Below, piece by piece: positions 19,746-29,050 of a stretch of DNA of 64,000 nucleotides; position 1 is the stretch's first letter; the number at the start of each line of letters is the position of its first letter. The DNA is taken from assembly GCF_004010095.1 (NCBI RefSeq), contig NZ_RRYD01000013.1, positions 1-64,000 of the forward strand, given 5' to 3'. The notes beneath the pieces were generated by a model. The model did not search any database, was not told the origin of the DNA, and saw nothing but the letters and a program-made list of their open reading frames with translations. The position numbers and the translations under genes were made by a program. The stretch is from Lacticaseibacillus hulanensis (GTDB taxonomy: Bacteria > Bacillota > Bacilli > Lactobacillales > Lactobacillaceae).

Positions 19746-22372
19746 TCACGCCACCCCCTTGCGTTGCGGACCGCGTACATGATTAGTAGCGCAACAATGC
19801 CAGCGCAGGCAGTCGCAAGCAGGGCGAGTGTCTGTCTGCCCGTCCCGCCTGTGTGCGGCATAATGCGCGGTTCAGGATTGGGCTCATCGTTGACTAAGAG
19901 CACTAATTCAGCGGGACCCGTTTGGTAAAAGCCAGATGCGTACCCACCGCCATCCACATCCGGGCCAGTTCGGTCAATCTTTTCGCCGTCCTCATCCAAC
20001 CAGGTGCCGTCTTCACTCACCGCAAACCGAAACGTCGTCTTATTTAAAACAAATCCTTCAGGCGCGACGGTTTCGCGCACCTCATATTTTCCGGGTAATA
20101 AAACGGCGGTCAAAGTGATGGGCGTCCCCAGGTTATCCCCCCACGACCGAACCTTCTTGAGCCGAAACTCCGCGCCGGCCAGTCTGCTTTGCGTGTTCTT
20201 TTCGTACTTCATTATTTGCAGGCGGCGCTGGGTGTTGGTGATTTGCGCTTCGTCATCCTCCCGCGTGGCCCAGTCCACATCGTTATCAATTTGCTGGACA
20301 TAACCCCGCAGGTCCTCAGCGGTCACAAAGTAACGCAGCTTAACCCCCGCGTCACTGTAAGCCGGCATTGCGAGTTCCCGACCATCACTCGTCGTCGCCT
20401 GCGTGAATTCCCGCTCCCAAGTGTGGTCATCATCCGCATCGGCCACGGTCAACGTAACGTATCCCTTCCAGGTCGAATCAACCGCCGCTGGTGTGCGGCG
20501 CTGAACCGTAAAGCGCACCTTGTCGGGAAGCCGGGCGCCAAGGGGAATCCGCCATCTTTTGACGACCTCTAACTCCCGCGCCGGCGCCCGTGCGGATGGC
20601 TCACCGAAATTAACCAGCTCATCCGGACTGCGCCCATTTGGCATCAGGGTGGTCGCAGAACTAAATTGGTACCAATATTGAGTGCGAAAATTTGGTGCTT
20701 GTGTGCGCAGCGCGACCCGGTAATGCAGTTGCAATTCATCGCCCGCACCCAGCGTAATGCCCGCTGCACTTAATCCTGCACTTGTCAGGCTGACGCGCGG
20801 TTTTAACGCGCTGTTGCCCATGATTTGCACGTCGCAGTTATTGCTAACCATCTTGAATTGCGGCGCCAGCGGATCATTAATGCGTCCATCCTTGATGGTG
20901 GTCGCATAGATTTCACTTTCAACCAGCTGGGCCATCCGCAAAAGGTAATCCGTGACTGCACCGGGTGAATCAGCAAACTCGACTTGCCGGTTACCGCCGG
21001 CGTCCTTGCTGGCGATGAGTGCATACTTCGCAGCCACTTCTTTGGCCGTCATCCCCGTGCCATCATCCTGGCCCAACTGAATCCCGAGGGCGCGCACATC
21101 GGTCTGCTGCTGAATGGTATGCGCCGCCCCCAACGTCGCGGGCCAGGTTGACGCAATCATCTGGCCATCAACTTCGTACTCGTCTGTTTCGTGAGTCCCA
21201 TTAACCGCGTTCGGATACCTGGTGCCGGAGTACCCCGCCGTATTGCCCAAGCCTTCAATCTGGTTCGTGCAACTGGTTGCAATCAGTTGACCATCGGCAG
21301 TGCTTACTCCCTGAACGTGGCACGCGTAGGTCGGTACACCGTCGGAAAGAACTATCATCATCTGCCGCGAATTTGCGCGTCCCTGATTAGCCAGCATCTC
21401 CGCACCCGCCTTCAGTCCCCCCTGGGTGAAGGTGCCACCCGCAAAGGTTGGGGCTACCACGTGCTGCAAGGCGTCTGCCTGACTCACCGACACCGGCGCC
21501 AAGGGAACAGTCTGCCCATTGGTCGCGTAGTCTGGTTCAGAAAACGTCACCGCGCCGACGTGGATCAATTCCTTCGCCTCCGGGGCCATCTCATTTAACG
21601 CCTGCATGAACCCGGCAAGCCCGGCTCGCAGCGCCTGCGCCTTAGTTTGATCGTCAATATAGCCGCCGCTAGTGTCGGACACAAAGTGGGGGTTGGCGGC
21701 TTGCACATACCGATTATCATCTGTCCTCAAGAAAAACTCGTGGTGATTATCCCGGTTGCGAAAAATCTGCTTGCCAGTGCGATCGATGAACGCCTCGAGG
21801 TGAACGTCATCCTTGGGAAAGCGTTTGTGTCTACGCCAAATATCATTGGCCTCTATTCGCCACCAATATGTTCCCGAGCTATCCCGGTAGGTACTCAACT
21901 CGTGCGGCAGTTGATTGCCGCGTTCATCTTTTTCCATGCTTCCCGACAGATCGAGGACAAACACTAGGTCAAGTGGCTCGGTCTGACTGGTAATTCTGGT
22001 ATTGCCCCGCACGTTCAGGTAAACGTCATAGGTCCCCGGTACGCTGGTCTCCCGGGCAAACTTGCGGATGGTAAAATCCGGATTGCTCGGGTCGCCAAAC
22101 TTAAGGTAGGCGTGCTCCCTGTCATCCGCATTACCACGCCAACTGGTCACACCATCCATTCCGCGGTTATCGCCACCCTGGGGGTTAATGACGGTTTGCT
22201 GGTCCTCGATGTGCCAGCTATCGCGTGGGAAAACACCCTGGTCATTGTTTGTGTAGCTCACCTCCGGATTACCAGCGGCTAGCCCTGTTGCTCTGGTACT
22301 GGCACAACACAAAGTCGCGATGAACAGGGCAACCAGCAAAACGAGGCCGATAACTCCATGGCGTTTGCCCAT
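19742..22372 (-). CDS. spaC: SpaC-like pilus tip adhesin with von Willebrand A domain
   Basis: Predicted adhesive tip pilin. The 876 residues have a signal peptide (about 1-30) and a von Willebrand A domain with metal-binding DLSGS at 141-145 and a downstream SDGVP. This is interrupted by a large insertion as in SpaC. A CnaB-type domain near residues 725-815 has E-box YEVRETVAPEGF, and the sorting signal is MPHTG at about 838-842, then a membrane span and an arginine-containing tail. Methionine replaces the usual leucine. Start ATG with an ideal gggaggtg site. First gene of the operon. SpaC of L. rhamnosus GG binds mucus; binding here is unknown. Confidence 0.8.
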   Translation of the reverse strand: MGKRHGVIGLVLLVALFIATLCCASTRATGLAAGNPEVSYTNNDQGVFPRDSWHIEDQQTVINPQGGDNRGMDGVTSWRGNADDREHAYLKFGDPSNPDFTIRKFARETSVPGTYDVYLNVRGNTRITSQTEPLDLVFVLDLSGSMEKDERGNQLPHELSTYRDSSGTYWWRIEANDIWRRHKRFPKDDVHLEAFIDRTGKQIFRNRDNHHEFFLRTDDNRYVQAANPHFVSDTSGGYIDDQTKAQALRAGLAGFMQALNEMAPEAKELIHVGAVTFSEPDYATNGQTVPLAPVSVSQADALQHVVAPTFAGGTFTQGGLKAGAEMLANQGRANSRQMMIVLSDGVPTYACHVQGVSTADGQLIATSCTNQIEGLGNTAGYSGTRYPNAVNGTHETDEYEVDGQMIASTWPATLGAAHTIQQQTDVRALGIQLGQDDGTGMTAKEVAAKYALIASKDAGGNRQVEFADSPGAVTDYLLRMAQLVESEIYATTIKDGRINDPLAPQFKMVSNNCDVQIMGNSALKPRVSLTSAGLSAAGITLGAGDELQLHYRVALRTQAPNFRTQYWYQFSSATTLMPNGRSPDELVNFGEPSARAPARELEVVKRWRIPLGARLPDKVRFTVQRRTPAAVDSTWKGYVTLTVADADDDHTWEREFTQATTSDGRELAMPAYSDAGVKLRYFVTAEDLRGYVQQIDNDVDWATREDDEAQITNTQRRLQIMKYEKNTQSRLAGAEFRLKKVRSWGDNLGTPITLTAVLLPGKYEVRETVAPEGFVLNKTTFRFAVSEDGTWLDEDGEKIDRTGPDVDGGGYASGFYQTGPAELVLLVNDEPNPEPRIMPHTGGTGRQTLALLATACAGIVALLIMYAVRNARGWRE

Positions 22373-22483
22373 CTCTTTTCACCTCCCTGTTTGACTGCAA
22401 AATGCGCTAAACAACGCACACGTAGATTAACATTTGTGCCGGCGTCAACTATTCATGCAGTTAGCCGTTATGCGTTGTTAATA

Positions 22484-22513
22484 TCGCTAAGAACCGCGCT
22501 GCCACGCGACTTA
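22484..22513. other. Hairpin upstream of the pilus operon
   Basis: Inverted repeat gctaag / cttagc with inner cgcg/cgcg, about 110 bases before the spaC-like gene. A TTGACG sits nearer the gene without a well-spaced -10, so the promoter could not be fixed. The hairpin may be a regulatory leader structure. Confidence 0.35.
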
Positions 22514-22585
22514 GCATTATGCAGTCGGCCGTAAGTCGGCAAACATTAGGAGCCGTAATCAACCTTTTTGCCCCAAAAAGCGCAC

Positions 22586-22622
22586 AAAAAAACGCACCCT
22601 GAGTCATAAACTCAAAGTGCGC
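22586..22622 (-). terminator. Terminator of the phosphoglucomutase gene
   Basis: Stem cgcactttgagt / actcagggtgcg followed by seven T residues on the minus strand, just past the stop codon. Confidence 0.85.
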
Positions 22623-22643
22623 AGACAAAATTCAAATTAAATG

Positions 22644-24371
22644 TTATTCAGCGCTCTCGGCAAAGGCGGTCAGTGCTTCAGCATACTTTTTCAGCTTTGC
22701 GTCGGCATCGGCACTGCTTTGGCCCTGCACGCCAATATAGAACTTAACCTTGGGTTCGGTGCCACTTGGCCGAATAGCAATCCAGGTGCCGTCTTCCAAG
22801 TAGTACTTGAGCACGTTCGCTTTTGGCAACGTGATGTCGGTCTCAGTTCCGTTGGCGTTGGCCTTTTGCGTCAAGTAGTCTTCACTCCTCACAATGGCGG
22901 TGCCGCCAAAATCAGCGGGCGCCTCTTCACGGAAGGCAACCATCAGTGCCGCCATCTTCTTGGGCCCGGTAACACCGGGGAATTCGAGCGATGTGGTTTG
23001 TTCAGCGTAGTAACCGTACTTAGCGTAAAGTGCGTCAACCGCGTCGGCCAGCGTCATGTTCTTCTCCTGGTAGTACGCCGCAACTTCGGCCAGCAGCAGG
23101 GTTGATTGAACCGCATCCTTGTCGCGGACAAATGGCTTGACGAGGTATCCGTAGCTTTCTTCAAAGCCAAACATGAACGTGTGCTCTCCGGTTGTCTCGT
23201 AGTGCGCAATCTGGTCACCGATAAACTTAAAGCCGGTCTCGACATTAATCATCTGCACGCCATAGTCGGCACAAATTGCGTCAGCGAGTTCGGTTGAAAC
23301 AAAACTCTTCACCACGGCCGCATTTGCGGGCAACGTCCCCGCCTGCTTGTTGGCCTCCAGGATGTAGTGCAACAGTAAGCTGGCGATTTGGTTACCCGTC
23401 AGCAGGTGGTATTCACCGTTTTTGAGAACGGCAGCCCCCAAACGGTCAGCATCGGGGTCCGTTGCAATCAGCAAATCAGCGTCCTGCTGCTTGCCAAGTT
23501 CGATGGCCAGGTCGAACGCCTCGTGGAATTCTGGGTTAGGGTGCTCAACCGTGTTGAATTCAGGATCGTAAATCGCCTGCTTTTGCACCATCGCAAAGTT
23601 GGCAAACCCGGCACGCTGCAGGGCGCGCATTACGGGCACTTTCCCCGTTCCGTGCAGTGGTGAGTACACGAGCTTCATCGTCTTGCCAACGCGCGCAACG
23701 AGCTCTGGATTAACCGTCACCGTTGCAACCGCGTCAAGGTAGGCGGAGTCGATGTCTTCACCAATCAGCTGCATCAGGCCGCTAGCACGCAGCTCGGTTT
23801 CGCTAGCCTGCGGAATACTGAAAATATCGGTAATCGCACGCACATACTCGGTAATCTTGTCGGATGCGTCTGGTGGCAACTGACCACCATCTTCGCCGTA
23901 CAGCTTGTAGCCATTGTACTGTTTTGGGTTGTGACTGGCAGTAATCATGATGCCGGCAAAAGCGTGCAGCTTGCGAACCGCAAATGACAGTTCTGGCGTT
24001 GGGCGCAGAGCATCAAACACGTAACTCTTGATCCCGGCAGCACCAAGCACGTGTGCGCTCACGTGGGCAAAGAGTTCTGAGTTGTGCCGGGAGTCAAAAC
24101 TGATTGCCACCCCGCGTGCACAAACGTCCTTGCCTAGTTCATTCATGTAACGCGCCAGTCCAGCATTGGCCTGCGCAACAGTGTAAATGTTCATCCGGTT
24201 GATGCCGGCGCCAAAAACACCGCGCATCCCGGCAGTACCAAATGACATTGGTACAGCAAAGGCATCTTCACGCGCCGCCGCATCATCCTTCTGCGCAGCA
24301 AGGTCCGCCGCTAACTCAGCGGGCAGGCCCTTCTGCTTTGTCCACAATGCATATGTTTCATCGTACCCCAT
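22644..24371 (-). CDS. pgcA: Phosphoglucomutase/phosphomannomutase family (PgcA type)
   Basis: Interconverts glucose 6-phosphate and glucose 1-phosphate, supplying UDP-glucose for wall polymers and exopolysaccharide. The 575 residues carry the four family loops: TASHNP with the phosphoserine (about 145), metal-binding DPDADR (about 305), sugar-binding GFEESYG (about 400) and phosphate-binding RPSGTEP near the C-terminus. The ATG at 24371 (MGYDETYALW) follows ggag by 9 bases; an in-frame TTG 5 codons earlier is less likely. Forms its own unit. Confidence 0.93.
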   Translation of the reverse strand: MGYDETYALWTKQKGLPAELAADLAAQKDDAAAREDAFAVPMSFGTAGMRGVFGAGINRMNIYTVAQANAGLARYMNELGKDVCARGVAISFDSRHNSELFAHVSAHVLGAAGIKSYVFDALRPTPELSFAVRKLHAFAGIMITASHNPKQYNGYKLYGEDGGQLPPDASDKITEYVRAITDIFSIPQASETELRASGLMQLIGEDIDSAYLDAVATVTVNPELVARVGKTMKLVYSPLHGTGKVPVMRALQRAGFANFAMVQKQAIYDPEFNTVEHPNPEFHEAFDLAIELGKQQDADLLIATDPDADRLGAAVLKNGEYHLLTGNQIASLLLHYILEANKQAGTLPANAAVVKSFVSTELADAICADYGVQMINVETGFKFIGDQIAHYETTGEHTFMFGFEESYGYLVKPFVRDKDAVQSTLLLAEVAAYYQEKNMTLADAVDALYAKYGYYAEQTTSLEFPGVTGPKKMAALMVAFREEAPADFGGTAIVRSEDYLTQKANANGTETDITLPKANVLKYYLEDGTWIAIRPSGTEPKVKFYIGVQGQSSADADAKLKKYAEALTAFAESAE

Positions 24372-24406
24372 TATTTCCAGCTCCAATTCTTTGGTTTCTA
24401 ACTGTA

Positions 24407-24435
24407 AGTATACCCGTTAACGTGGACCGGCTAAA
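24407..24435 (-). promoter_or_regulatory. Predicted promoter of the phosphoglucomutase gene
   Basis: Minus-strand -10 TATACT (24407-24412) with a weak -35 TTTAGC at 17-bp spacing, 35 bases before the start codon. Confidence 0.5.
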
Positions 24436-24440
24436 CGGCA

Positions 24441-24476
24441 AAATAAAAACATCCAGCCATTTTTAGCTGGATGTTT
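24441..24476 (-). terminator. Terminator of trxB
   Basis: Perfect stem aaacatccagc / gctggatgttt followed by a T-rich tract on the minus strand. Confidence 0.9.
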
Positions 24477-24547
24477 CAGAAAACACTATTTTTATTAATG
24501 AAAGTCGGGTGTGACCATCATTACTTTATTCGGTAGTCCGTGTGAAC

Positions 24548-25489
24548 TTAAGCCTTAATTTCGGCATCCTGCAGACTCTGAATGTAATTGAAAACACCCT
24601 GGCCAGCAAGTCCGCCGTCACCAACAGCTGTTGTGATCTGCCGCAACGTCTTCTGGCGCACGTCCCCAATTGCGTAAATCCCGGGCACGCTGGTTTCCAT
24701 CTGGTCGTTCGTGATGACCCAACCGTGTTCGTCCAGCACGCCAAGTCCGGCAAAAGCATCCGTCATTGGCTTAATCCCAACGTAAATGAACACGCCGGCA
24801 GCGGGAACTGTGGCTTCCTCGCCGGTAAACTTGTCCTTGTAGGTGACGCCGGTAACTTCCTTGCCGTCGCCTTCAACGGACTGCACGAGACCGTTCCAGA
24901 TAAAGTGCATCTTGTCGTTCGCAAAAGCACGCTGCTGGATAATCTTCTGGGCACGCAACTGGTCACGCCGGTGAATAACCGTAACGGACTTGGCCAACTG
25001 GGTCAGGTAGAGACCCTCTTCAATGGCCGAGTCCCCACCACCGATGACAACTAAGTCGCGGTCACGGAAGAAGGCACCATCACAGACGGCACAGTAGGAA
25101 ACACCACGGCCAGAATATTCCTCTTCGCCGGGAATCCCAACTTTACGGTGTTCAGCACCGGTGGCAAGAATTACCGCCTTGGCTTCGTAATCACCATCGT
25201 CGGTGTGCACAATCTTGGTTGCGCCCTTGTCCTCAACGCCCGTTACGTTCCCGTATTCGTAGTCGGCACCGAACTGCGTCGCGCCAGCGTACATTTTCTC
25301 GCCCAAGTCTGGACCGAGAATTGAGGTGTACCCAGGGTAGTTTTCAATTGTCGCCGTGTTATTCATCTGCCCACCGTAAATACCGCGATCGAGCATCACA
25401 ACGGATAAGTTCGCCCGTGATGCGTAGAGCGCTGCGGTCATACCGCCGGGGCCGGCCCCAATAACAACCACGTCAACAGATTTAGTCAT
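24548..25489 (-). CDS. trxB: Thioredoxin-disulfide reductase
   Basis: FAD enzyme that reduces thioredoxin with NADPH. The 313 residues show the FAD-binding GAGPGGMTAA, redox-active CAVC (about 134-137), NADPH-binding GGGDSA and the C-terminal FAD motif YAIGDVRQ. ATG with aaggagag. It follows gpsA but has its own promoter and terminator, so it is separable from the hprK-lgt-gpsA unit. Confidence 0.97.
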   Translation of the reverse strand: MTKSVDVVVIGAGPGGMTAALYASRANLSVVMLDRGIYGGQMNNTATIENYPGYTSILGPDLGEKMYAGATQFGADYEYGNVTGVEDKGATKIVHTDDGDYEAKAVILATGAEHRKVGIPGEEEYSGRGVSYCAVCDGAFFRDRDLVVIGGGDSAIEEGLYLTQLAKSVTVIHRRDQLRAQKIIQQRAFANDKMHFIWNGLVQSVEGDGKEVTGVTYKDKFTGEEATVPAAGVFIYVGIKPMTDAFAGLGVLDEHGWVITNDQMETSVPGIYAIGDVRQKTLRQITTAVGDGGLAGQGVFNYIQSLQDAEIKA

Positions 25490-25536
25490 GTGTACATCTC
25501 TCCTTTACTTACCAATTGTAAGTTAACTATATTGCT

Positions 25537-25565
25537 ACTATACCCTTCATGTTACCAGATGTAAA
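25537..25565 (-). promoter_or_regulatory. Predicted trxB promoter
   Basis: Minus-strand -35 TTTACA (25560-25565), 17-bp spacer, -10 TATAGT (25537-25542), 48 bases before the start codon. Confidence 0.75.
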
Positions 25566-25634
25566 CAGCCTTAGTGAAGTTAATAGTTCAATCAATCGAA
25601 TTTGTACATCCGCCAGACGCAAAAATATTTGGGT

Positions 25635-25670
25635 GAACAAAAAAATCAGCCCGCAACGGACTGATTTTTG
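25635..25670 (-). terminator. Terminator of the hprK-lgt-gpsA unit
   Basis: Stem aatcagtccg / cgggctgatt with a 3-base loop and a run of seven T residues on the minus strand. Confidence 0.88.
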
Positions 25671-25684
25671 ACAAGCACTTTGGT

Positions 25685-26704
25685 TTAGTAGTCGAATTCA
25701 GGCTTGGAATCGCGCTGCATCAGGCCAACAATGGTTTCGCGAATTGGCTTGTTTTCGTACAAAACACCGTAAATTGCATCGGTGATTGGCATTTCAACGC
25801 CCTTCTTCTGCGCAAGTTCGTGGGCAACCTTCGCCGTGGAAACCCCTTCGACAACCTGGCCCATGTTGTCCAGGATGTCCTGCAGTGCTTCACCGTGCCC
25901 TAGGGCATTCCCTGCACGCCAGTTACGGGAGTGCACACTCGTCGCGGTCACAATCAAGTCACCGACACCGGAGAGACCAGAGAAGGTCAGTGGGTCTGCA
26001 CCCATCGTTACCCCAAGCCGGGTGATTTCAGCGAGGCCACGCGTAATCAATGCGGCCTTGGTGTTGTCCCCGTAGCCGAGGCCGTGCAGTGCACCGGCAC
26101 CAATTGCGATAACGTTCTTCAGTGCGGCACCCATTTCCACGCCAATCACATCCTGGTTGGTGTAGAGACGGAAGTAACTGTTCATGAAGACCTTCTGGAC
26201 GTACTGAGCAGCTTCCAAGTTGGTGGATGCGGCGGTCAGGGTGGTGATGTCCTTGGTTGAAGTGTCCTCAGCGTGGCTCGGTCCGGAAATCACAACAATA
26301 CCATTGTGGTTCTCGGCTGGGATAACGGACGCAATGATTTCGGAGACGCGATCGTAAGTCCCGACTTCAAGACCCTTGGCAGCTGAGACGATGACCGGCT
26401 TGTTCCCAGATTCCTGAAGCAGTGGCAGCAGCTGTTCAGCAACTCCGCGAACAACGTTGGTTGGCACAACGAAAAGGACAAGGTCAGCGCCATCGGTTGC
26501 TTCTTTCAGGTTCGACGTTGCCTTCAGCTTTTCGTTCAGCTTGAAGCCAGGCAGGTAGTGTTCGTTCGTGTGCTGGTCGTTCAGTTCACGAGCATCTTTT
26601 TCAAGGTAAGCCCAAACGGTAACGTCATGACCGTTATCCGTCAGCAAGTTAGCAAGAACGGTACCCCATGAACCTGCACCAAGAACAGCAATTTTTTCAG
26701 ACAA
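25685..26704 (-). CDS. gpsA: NAD(P)H-dependent glycerol-3-phosphate dehydrogenase
   Basis: Reduces dihydroxyacetone phosphate to sn-glycerol 3-phosphate for phospholipid and teichoic acid synthesis. The 339 residues start with the Rossmann loop [10 protein letters not shown]; the active-site lysine region [12 protein letters not shown] and the C-terminal [13 protein letters not shown] are present. A GTG at 26713 touches the aaggag site with no spacing, so the TTG at 26704 (8 bases after it) is the better start. Third gene after hprK and lgt. Confidence 0.95.
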   Translation of the reverse strand: MSEKIAVLGAGSWGTVLANLLTDNGHDVTVWAYLEKDARELNDQHTNEHYLPGFKLNEKLKATSNLKEATDGADLVLFVVPTNVVRGVAEQLLPLLQESGNKPVIVSAAKGLEVGTYDRVSEIIASVIPAENHNGIVVISGPSHAEDTSTKDITTLTAASTNLEAAQYVQKVFMNSYFRLYTNQDVIGVEMGAALKNVIAIGAGALHGLGYGDNTKAALITRGLAEITRLGVTMGADPLTFSGLSGVGDLIVTATSVHSRNWRAGNALGHGEALQDILDNMGQVVEGVSTAKVAHELAQKKGVEMPITDAIYGVLYENKPIRETIVGLMQRDSKPEFDY

Positions 26705-26735
26705 AATGTTCACTCCTTAAGATTGTGACTGCGAC

Positions 26736-27575
26736 CTAGGCCGCGGGATTATTGATAGCAGCGTTAAGATTTCCGGCTAGATAATCTGGTGTATCCGCCC
26801 GGTGCCGCCGATAGAGCCATATAATAATTGCACCAACAAAAATGATAATGGAGACGAGCTGCGAAACCCGCAAGCCCGGCATTGCGTACAGACTATCCGT
26901 CCGCATTCCCTCCACGAAGAACCGGCCGAAGCTGTACCAACCGGCATAGCTCAGGAAGATTTCGCCCTGCTTGAACCAGCCGTGATGGTGCCGAACCGAC
27001 ATAATGAGGATAAACCCAATCACGTTCCATGTCGACTCAAACAAGAAAGTCGGCATGCGGTAGTGACCACCAATCAGCATTTGCTGAACGATCCATTCTG
27101 GCAGATGCAATTCGTGCAGAAACTGCAGCGAGGTGATTTGCCCGAACGCCTCTTGGTTCATGAAGTTCCCCCATCGCCCAATTGCCTGCGCAATCATCAC
27201 GGTCGGGGCTGCGATATCAAGGACCAGCCAGATGGACAAATCCTTAATCCGGCAGTAAACGATGAAGACAATTGCGGAGGCGATAAGTGCACCATAAATT
27301 GCGATACCACCATTCCAAATTGCGATGATTTCATCCGGATGCTGGGAATAGTAGTCCCACTCGAAAAACACGTAATATGCACGTGCCCCAATCAGGGCGA
27401 ACGGCAATGAGTAAAGCACCAGGTTCAAAATGTGGTCTTCGGCGACATTCCGCCGCTTGGCCTCACGAATCGCCAGGTACACGGCGAGAATGACGCCGCT
27501 AGCGATGATTACCCCATACCAGTGAACCTCTAACGGGCCTAACTGAAGAGCAATCGGATTCAGTGCACCAAACAT
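26736..27575 (-). CDS. lgt: Prolipoprotein diacylglyceryl transferase
   Basis: Membrane enzyme that adds a diacylglyceryl group from phosphatidylglycerol to the lipobox cysteine of prolipoproteins, such as PstS encoded nearby. The 279 residues form about seven membrane spans and carry the family signature [13 protein letters not shown] near 141 and the essential HG-containing N-terminal LEVHWYG. ATG preceded by aaaggag. Lies 12 bases after hprK, a conserved arrangement in this family. Confidence 0.96.
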   Translation of the reverse strand: MFGALNPIALQLGPLEVHWYGVIIASGVILAVYLAIREAKRRNVAEDHILNLVLYSLPFALIGARAYYVFFEWDYYSQHPDEIIAIWNGGIAIYGALIASAIVFIVYCRIKDLSIWLVLDIAAPTVMIAQAIGRWGNFMNQEAFGQITSLQFLHELHLPEWIVQQMLIGGHYRMPTFLFESTWNVIGFILIMSVRHHHGWFKQGEIFLSYAGWYSFGRFFVEGMRTDSLYAMPGLRVSQLVSIIIFVGAIIIWLYRRHRADTPDYLAGNLNAAINNPAA

Positions 27576-27587
27576 TAACTACTCCTT

Positions 27588-28526
27588 TTAACTTTCCGCT
27601 TCGTTTTGTTCGATTAGCTTATTCAAGTTAGCCTCGAACTTCTTAGTTGCATCATACCCCATTGTCTTAGCACGGTAGTTCATTGCCGCAACTTCAACGA
27701 TAATCGCAATGTTCCGCCCAACACGGACCGGCACGGTAATCTTCGGTACCTCAACGTCAAAGATGGTCTGACTCTGCACACCCGTACCAAGACGGTCAAA
27801 GTTCTTGTCCGACGTCCAGTTGGCCAGGTGCACAATCAGATTAATCTGTGAGGTTGTGCGCACGGCACCAGCACCAAACAGATCCATGACGTCGATAATC
27901 CCAATCCCACGCACTTCTAGCAGATGCGACAGGATTGCTGGGGCCTCACCAATCAAGGTCCGCTCGTCCTGCTGGTAGACGTCAACCCGGTCGTCGGCAA
28001 TCAGTCGGTGTCCACGCTGAATTAATTCGAGCGCGGTTTCGGACTTACCAATCCCGGAATCACCGGTGATCAGAACCCCTAACCCGAAGATTTCAACCAG
28101 AACCCCGTGCAGACTCTGACGTTCCGCCAATTCACCATCGAGGTAATCAGTAATGAGGGATGACAAACGGGTGGTTGGCAAAGTTGAACTAAGTACTGGG
28201 ATGTGTGCTGCGGCGGCTGCGCTTAACATTTCCGCTGGTGGTGTCAGTCCGCGTGACACAACAAATGCCGGCGTGTCACGTGCGCACATGCGCTTGAGCA
28301 CTTCCGTCCGCTCATCCTGCGTCATGTTACGCGTGTACGAAATCTCGGTTCGCCCGAATAGTTGGATTCGTTCGTGTGGGTAATAGTTAAAGTACCCTGT
28401 CAGTTCGAGCCCTGGACGAGAAATATCGCTGACAACAATCTTCCGGTTCTTAAGGTCTTCCGAACCGCTGACAACGGTCAGATTTGCAGACTGCACAAGT
28501 GCATCGACAGTAACATAGTCAGCCAT
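27588..28526 (-). CDS. hprK: HPr kinase/phosphorylase
   Basis: Phosphorylates HPr on Ser46 in response to glycolytic intermediates and removes the phosphate, the sensor step for CcpA carbon catabolite control. The 312 residues have an N-terminal domain and a C-terminal kinase domain with Walker A GDSGIGKSE (about 152-160) and the family signature EVRGIGIIDVMDLFG. The ATG at 28526 after aggtg is preferred over an in-frame GTG at 28535. Confidence 0.96.
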   Translation of the reverse strand: MADYVTVDALVQSANLTVVSGSEDLKNRKIVVSDISRPGLELTGYFNYYPHERIQLFGRTEISYTRNMTQDERTEVLKRMCARDTPAFVVSRGLTPPAEMLSAAAAAHIPVLSSTLPTTRLSSLITDYLDGELAERQSLHGVLVEIFGLGVLITGDSGIGKSETALELIQRGHRLIADDRVDVYQQDERTLIGEAPAILSHLLEVRGIGIIDVMDLFGAGAVRTTSQINLIVHLANWTSDKNFDRLGTGVQSQTIFDVEVPKITVPVRVGRNIAIIVEVAAMNYRAKTMGYDATKKFEANLNKLIEQNEAES

Positions 28527-28675
28527 AATAATCACCTACCCCTTTTAGCTTTACGCTCAATTTTACCATAGATGCGCCGCCCCTGACTGTAACGTTAGCT
28601 TTAAGTCTTACCAGTCGGCGTTAATCTGGTAATAAATGCCACCGTTAGTCAAGATAATGGCGATAATATACAAAA

Positions 28676-28722
28676 AACGTACCGATAGTTTGGCGAACTC
28701 CGCCATACTTACCGGTACGTTT
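28676..28722 (-). terminator. Terminator after the small membrane protein gene
   Basis: Stem aaaacgtaccg / cggtacgtttt, with further inner pairing (tggcg/cgcca), directly after the stop codon and followed by T residues. It separates the liaX unit from hprK. Confidence 0.85.
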
Positions 28723-28724
28723 TT

Positions 28725-29027
28725 CTAAAAATCATCCCAACTGTCGTGCGGGGATTTCTTCTCTACGTCTTTTTCGTGCACGTTGTGTAATTCACGACGT
28801 TGCATCGGCTGCACGTGAGAAGTGGTGCGATACTTTGCGTGTTCATAATGACTGGTCCGCGTTTTGCCGTGAATCGGTTGCCGGTCGCGCCGGAGCCAGA
28901 ATAGAACCGCAATCAGAATCAAAGTGGGGACGAACAGCATTTTGACCAGCATCGCCACAAGGGCAAATGCTAATCCAAGTACGATTAAGACCCCCAAAAT
29001 GAGTAGCGGAATAATCAAAAGCGGCAC
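28725..29027 (-). CDS. Small membrane protein of unknown function
   Basis: Not recognised. The 100 residues start with two closely spaced hydrophobic segments (about 3-25 and 27-46), then WLRRDR and a polar, histidine-rich, highly charged C-terminal half ending SWDDF, probably cytoplasmic. GTG start with aaggaga 8 bases upstream. It lies 23 bases after the LiaX-like gene and shares its terminator, so it probably acts with it in envelope stress. In Enterococcus the gene after liaX encodes a PspC-domain protein; no PspC motif is seen here. Confidence 0.7.
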   Translation of the reverse strand: MPLLIIPLLILGVLIVLGLAFALVAMLVKMLFVPTLILIAVLFWLRRDRQPIHGKTRTSHYEHAKYRTTSHVQPMQRRELHNVHEKDVEKKSPHDSWDDF

Positions 29028-29050
29028 GTTACCGTCTCCTTATCAGTAAT

